From Stieleria varia (GTDB lineage: Bacteria; Planctomycetota; Planctomycetia; Pirellulales; Pirellulaceae): 64,000 nucleotides of DNA. Positions 63,936-64,000 of this stretch are shown piece by piece (position 1 is the first letter of the stretch; each line of letters starts with the position of its first letter). Location: assembly GCF_038443385.1 (NCBI RefSeq), contig NZ_CP151726.1, positions 2,046,001-2,110,000 of the forward strand, written 5' to 3'. A program made the translations under genes and the position numbers. The notes under the pieces were generated by a model. That model was not told where the DNA came from and did not search any database. It worked only from the letters and a program-made list of their open reading frames with translations.

Positions 63936-64000
63936 CGGCCAAGACTCCTGGTGAAGTCCATCGCGGTCGGGTTGCGTTGTACGGATGGTGCCATGTATCG

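Noticed and set aside
1..64000. tRNA or rRNA genes
   Set aside because: No cloverleaf-like sequence with a GTTCGA-type T arm and matching acceptor stem, and no rRNA segment, was recognised.

Overview
The window comes from the chromosome of a planctomycete, most likely a Rhodopirellula-like member of the Pirellulaceae. The evidence is a DUF1559 protein with a prepilin-like N-terminus, a cysteine-rich YTV-repeat surface protein, a secreted type I sulfatase, a CitG-like/PTPS pair of the kind linked to tetrahydromethanopterin synthesis, very large uncharacterised secreted proteins, and many short palindromic intergenic repeats. No rRNA, tRNA or CRISPR array was seen.

Layout. 1-8.4 kb: end of an unknown gene, a MoxR ATPase, a small membrane protein, an AttH-like/MMPL transporter pair on the minus strand, an OmpA-type lipoprotein, a DUF1559 protein and a small conserved hypothetical. 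8.7-12.2 kb: three same-strand genes of unknown role, the last with a SEC-C zinc motif. 12.2-14.6 kb (minus): alpha/beta hydrolase, CitG-like protein and PTPS. 14.7-21.5 kb: a secreted protein, the YTV protein, a TPR protein, an ABC ATPase and a secreted hypothetical. 21.5-32.2 kb (minus): two overlapping giant genes (about 1195 and 2373 aa). 32.6-41 kb: secreted esterase-like protein, class IV aminotransferase, fabZ-fabI, a LarA-like protein, a sulfatase, a secreted hypothetical and a CAP protein. 41.2-51.3 kb: mnmA and prfB (divergent; prfB keeps its +1 frameshift site), a PQQ-propeller protein, an O-antigen-ligase-like protein, a DASS/SLC13 transporter, a DUF3311/SSS symporter pair and a response regulator. 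51.7-57.1 kb: a complete glycine cleavage operon gcvT-gcvH-gcvPA-gcvPB plus a lipoate/octanoate transferase. 57.1-64 kb: an accessory region.

The accessory region is the most unusual part. Reading on the minus strand, it holds a 5'-truncated HINT polymorphic-toxin gene and a putative immunity gene. Next come a 587-bp element with terminal inverted repeats, the last 27 codons of a second related toxin fused by overlap to a second putative immunity gene, and a second copy of the 587-bp element. The two putative immunity proteins diverge in their first ~145 residues but are identical over the last ~60. That identity continues through the downstream element, giving a 786-bp repeat about 99% identical by eye. 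Each element contains an internally deleted derivative of a Y1/REP-type transposon, and a complete relative of that transposon lies just beyond the toxin at 61465-62855. The arrangement looks like a toxin-tip/immunity cassette array with built-in recombination arms.

At least five families of short dispersed repeats lie between genes. One palindrome (GTACGTCAGGCTTTC-TAG-CCTGAC) supplies the last five codons and the stop codon of two unrelated genes, the DASS transporter and gcvPA. All functional calls rest on motif reading without database searches; start codons that were moved from the longest ORF are explained in each entry.
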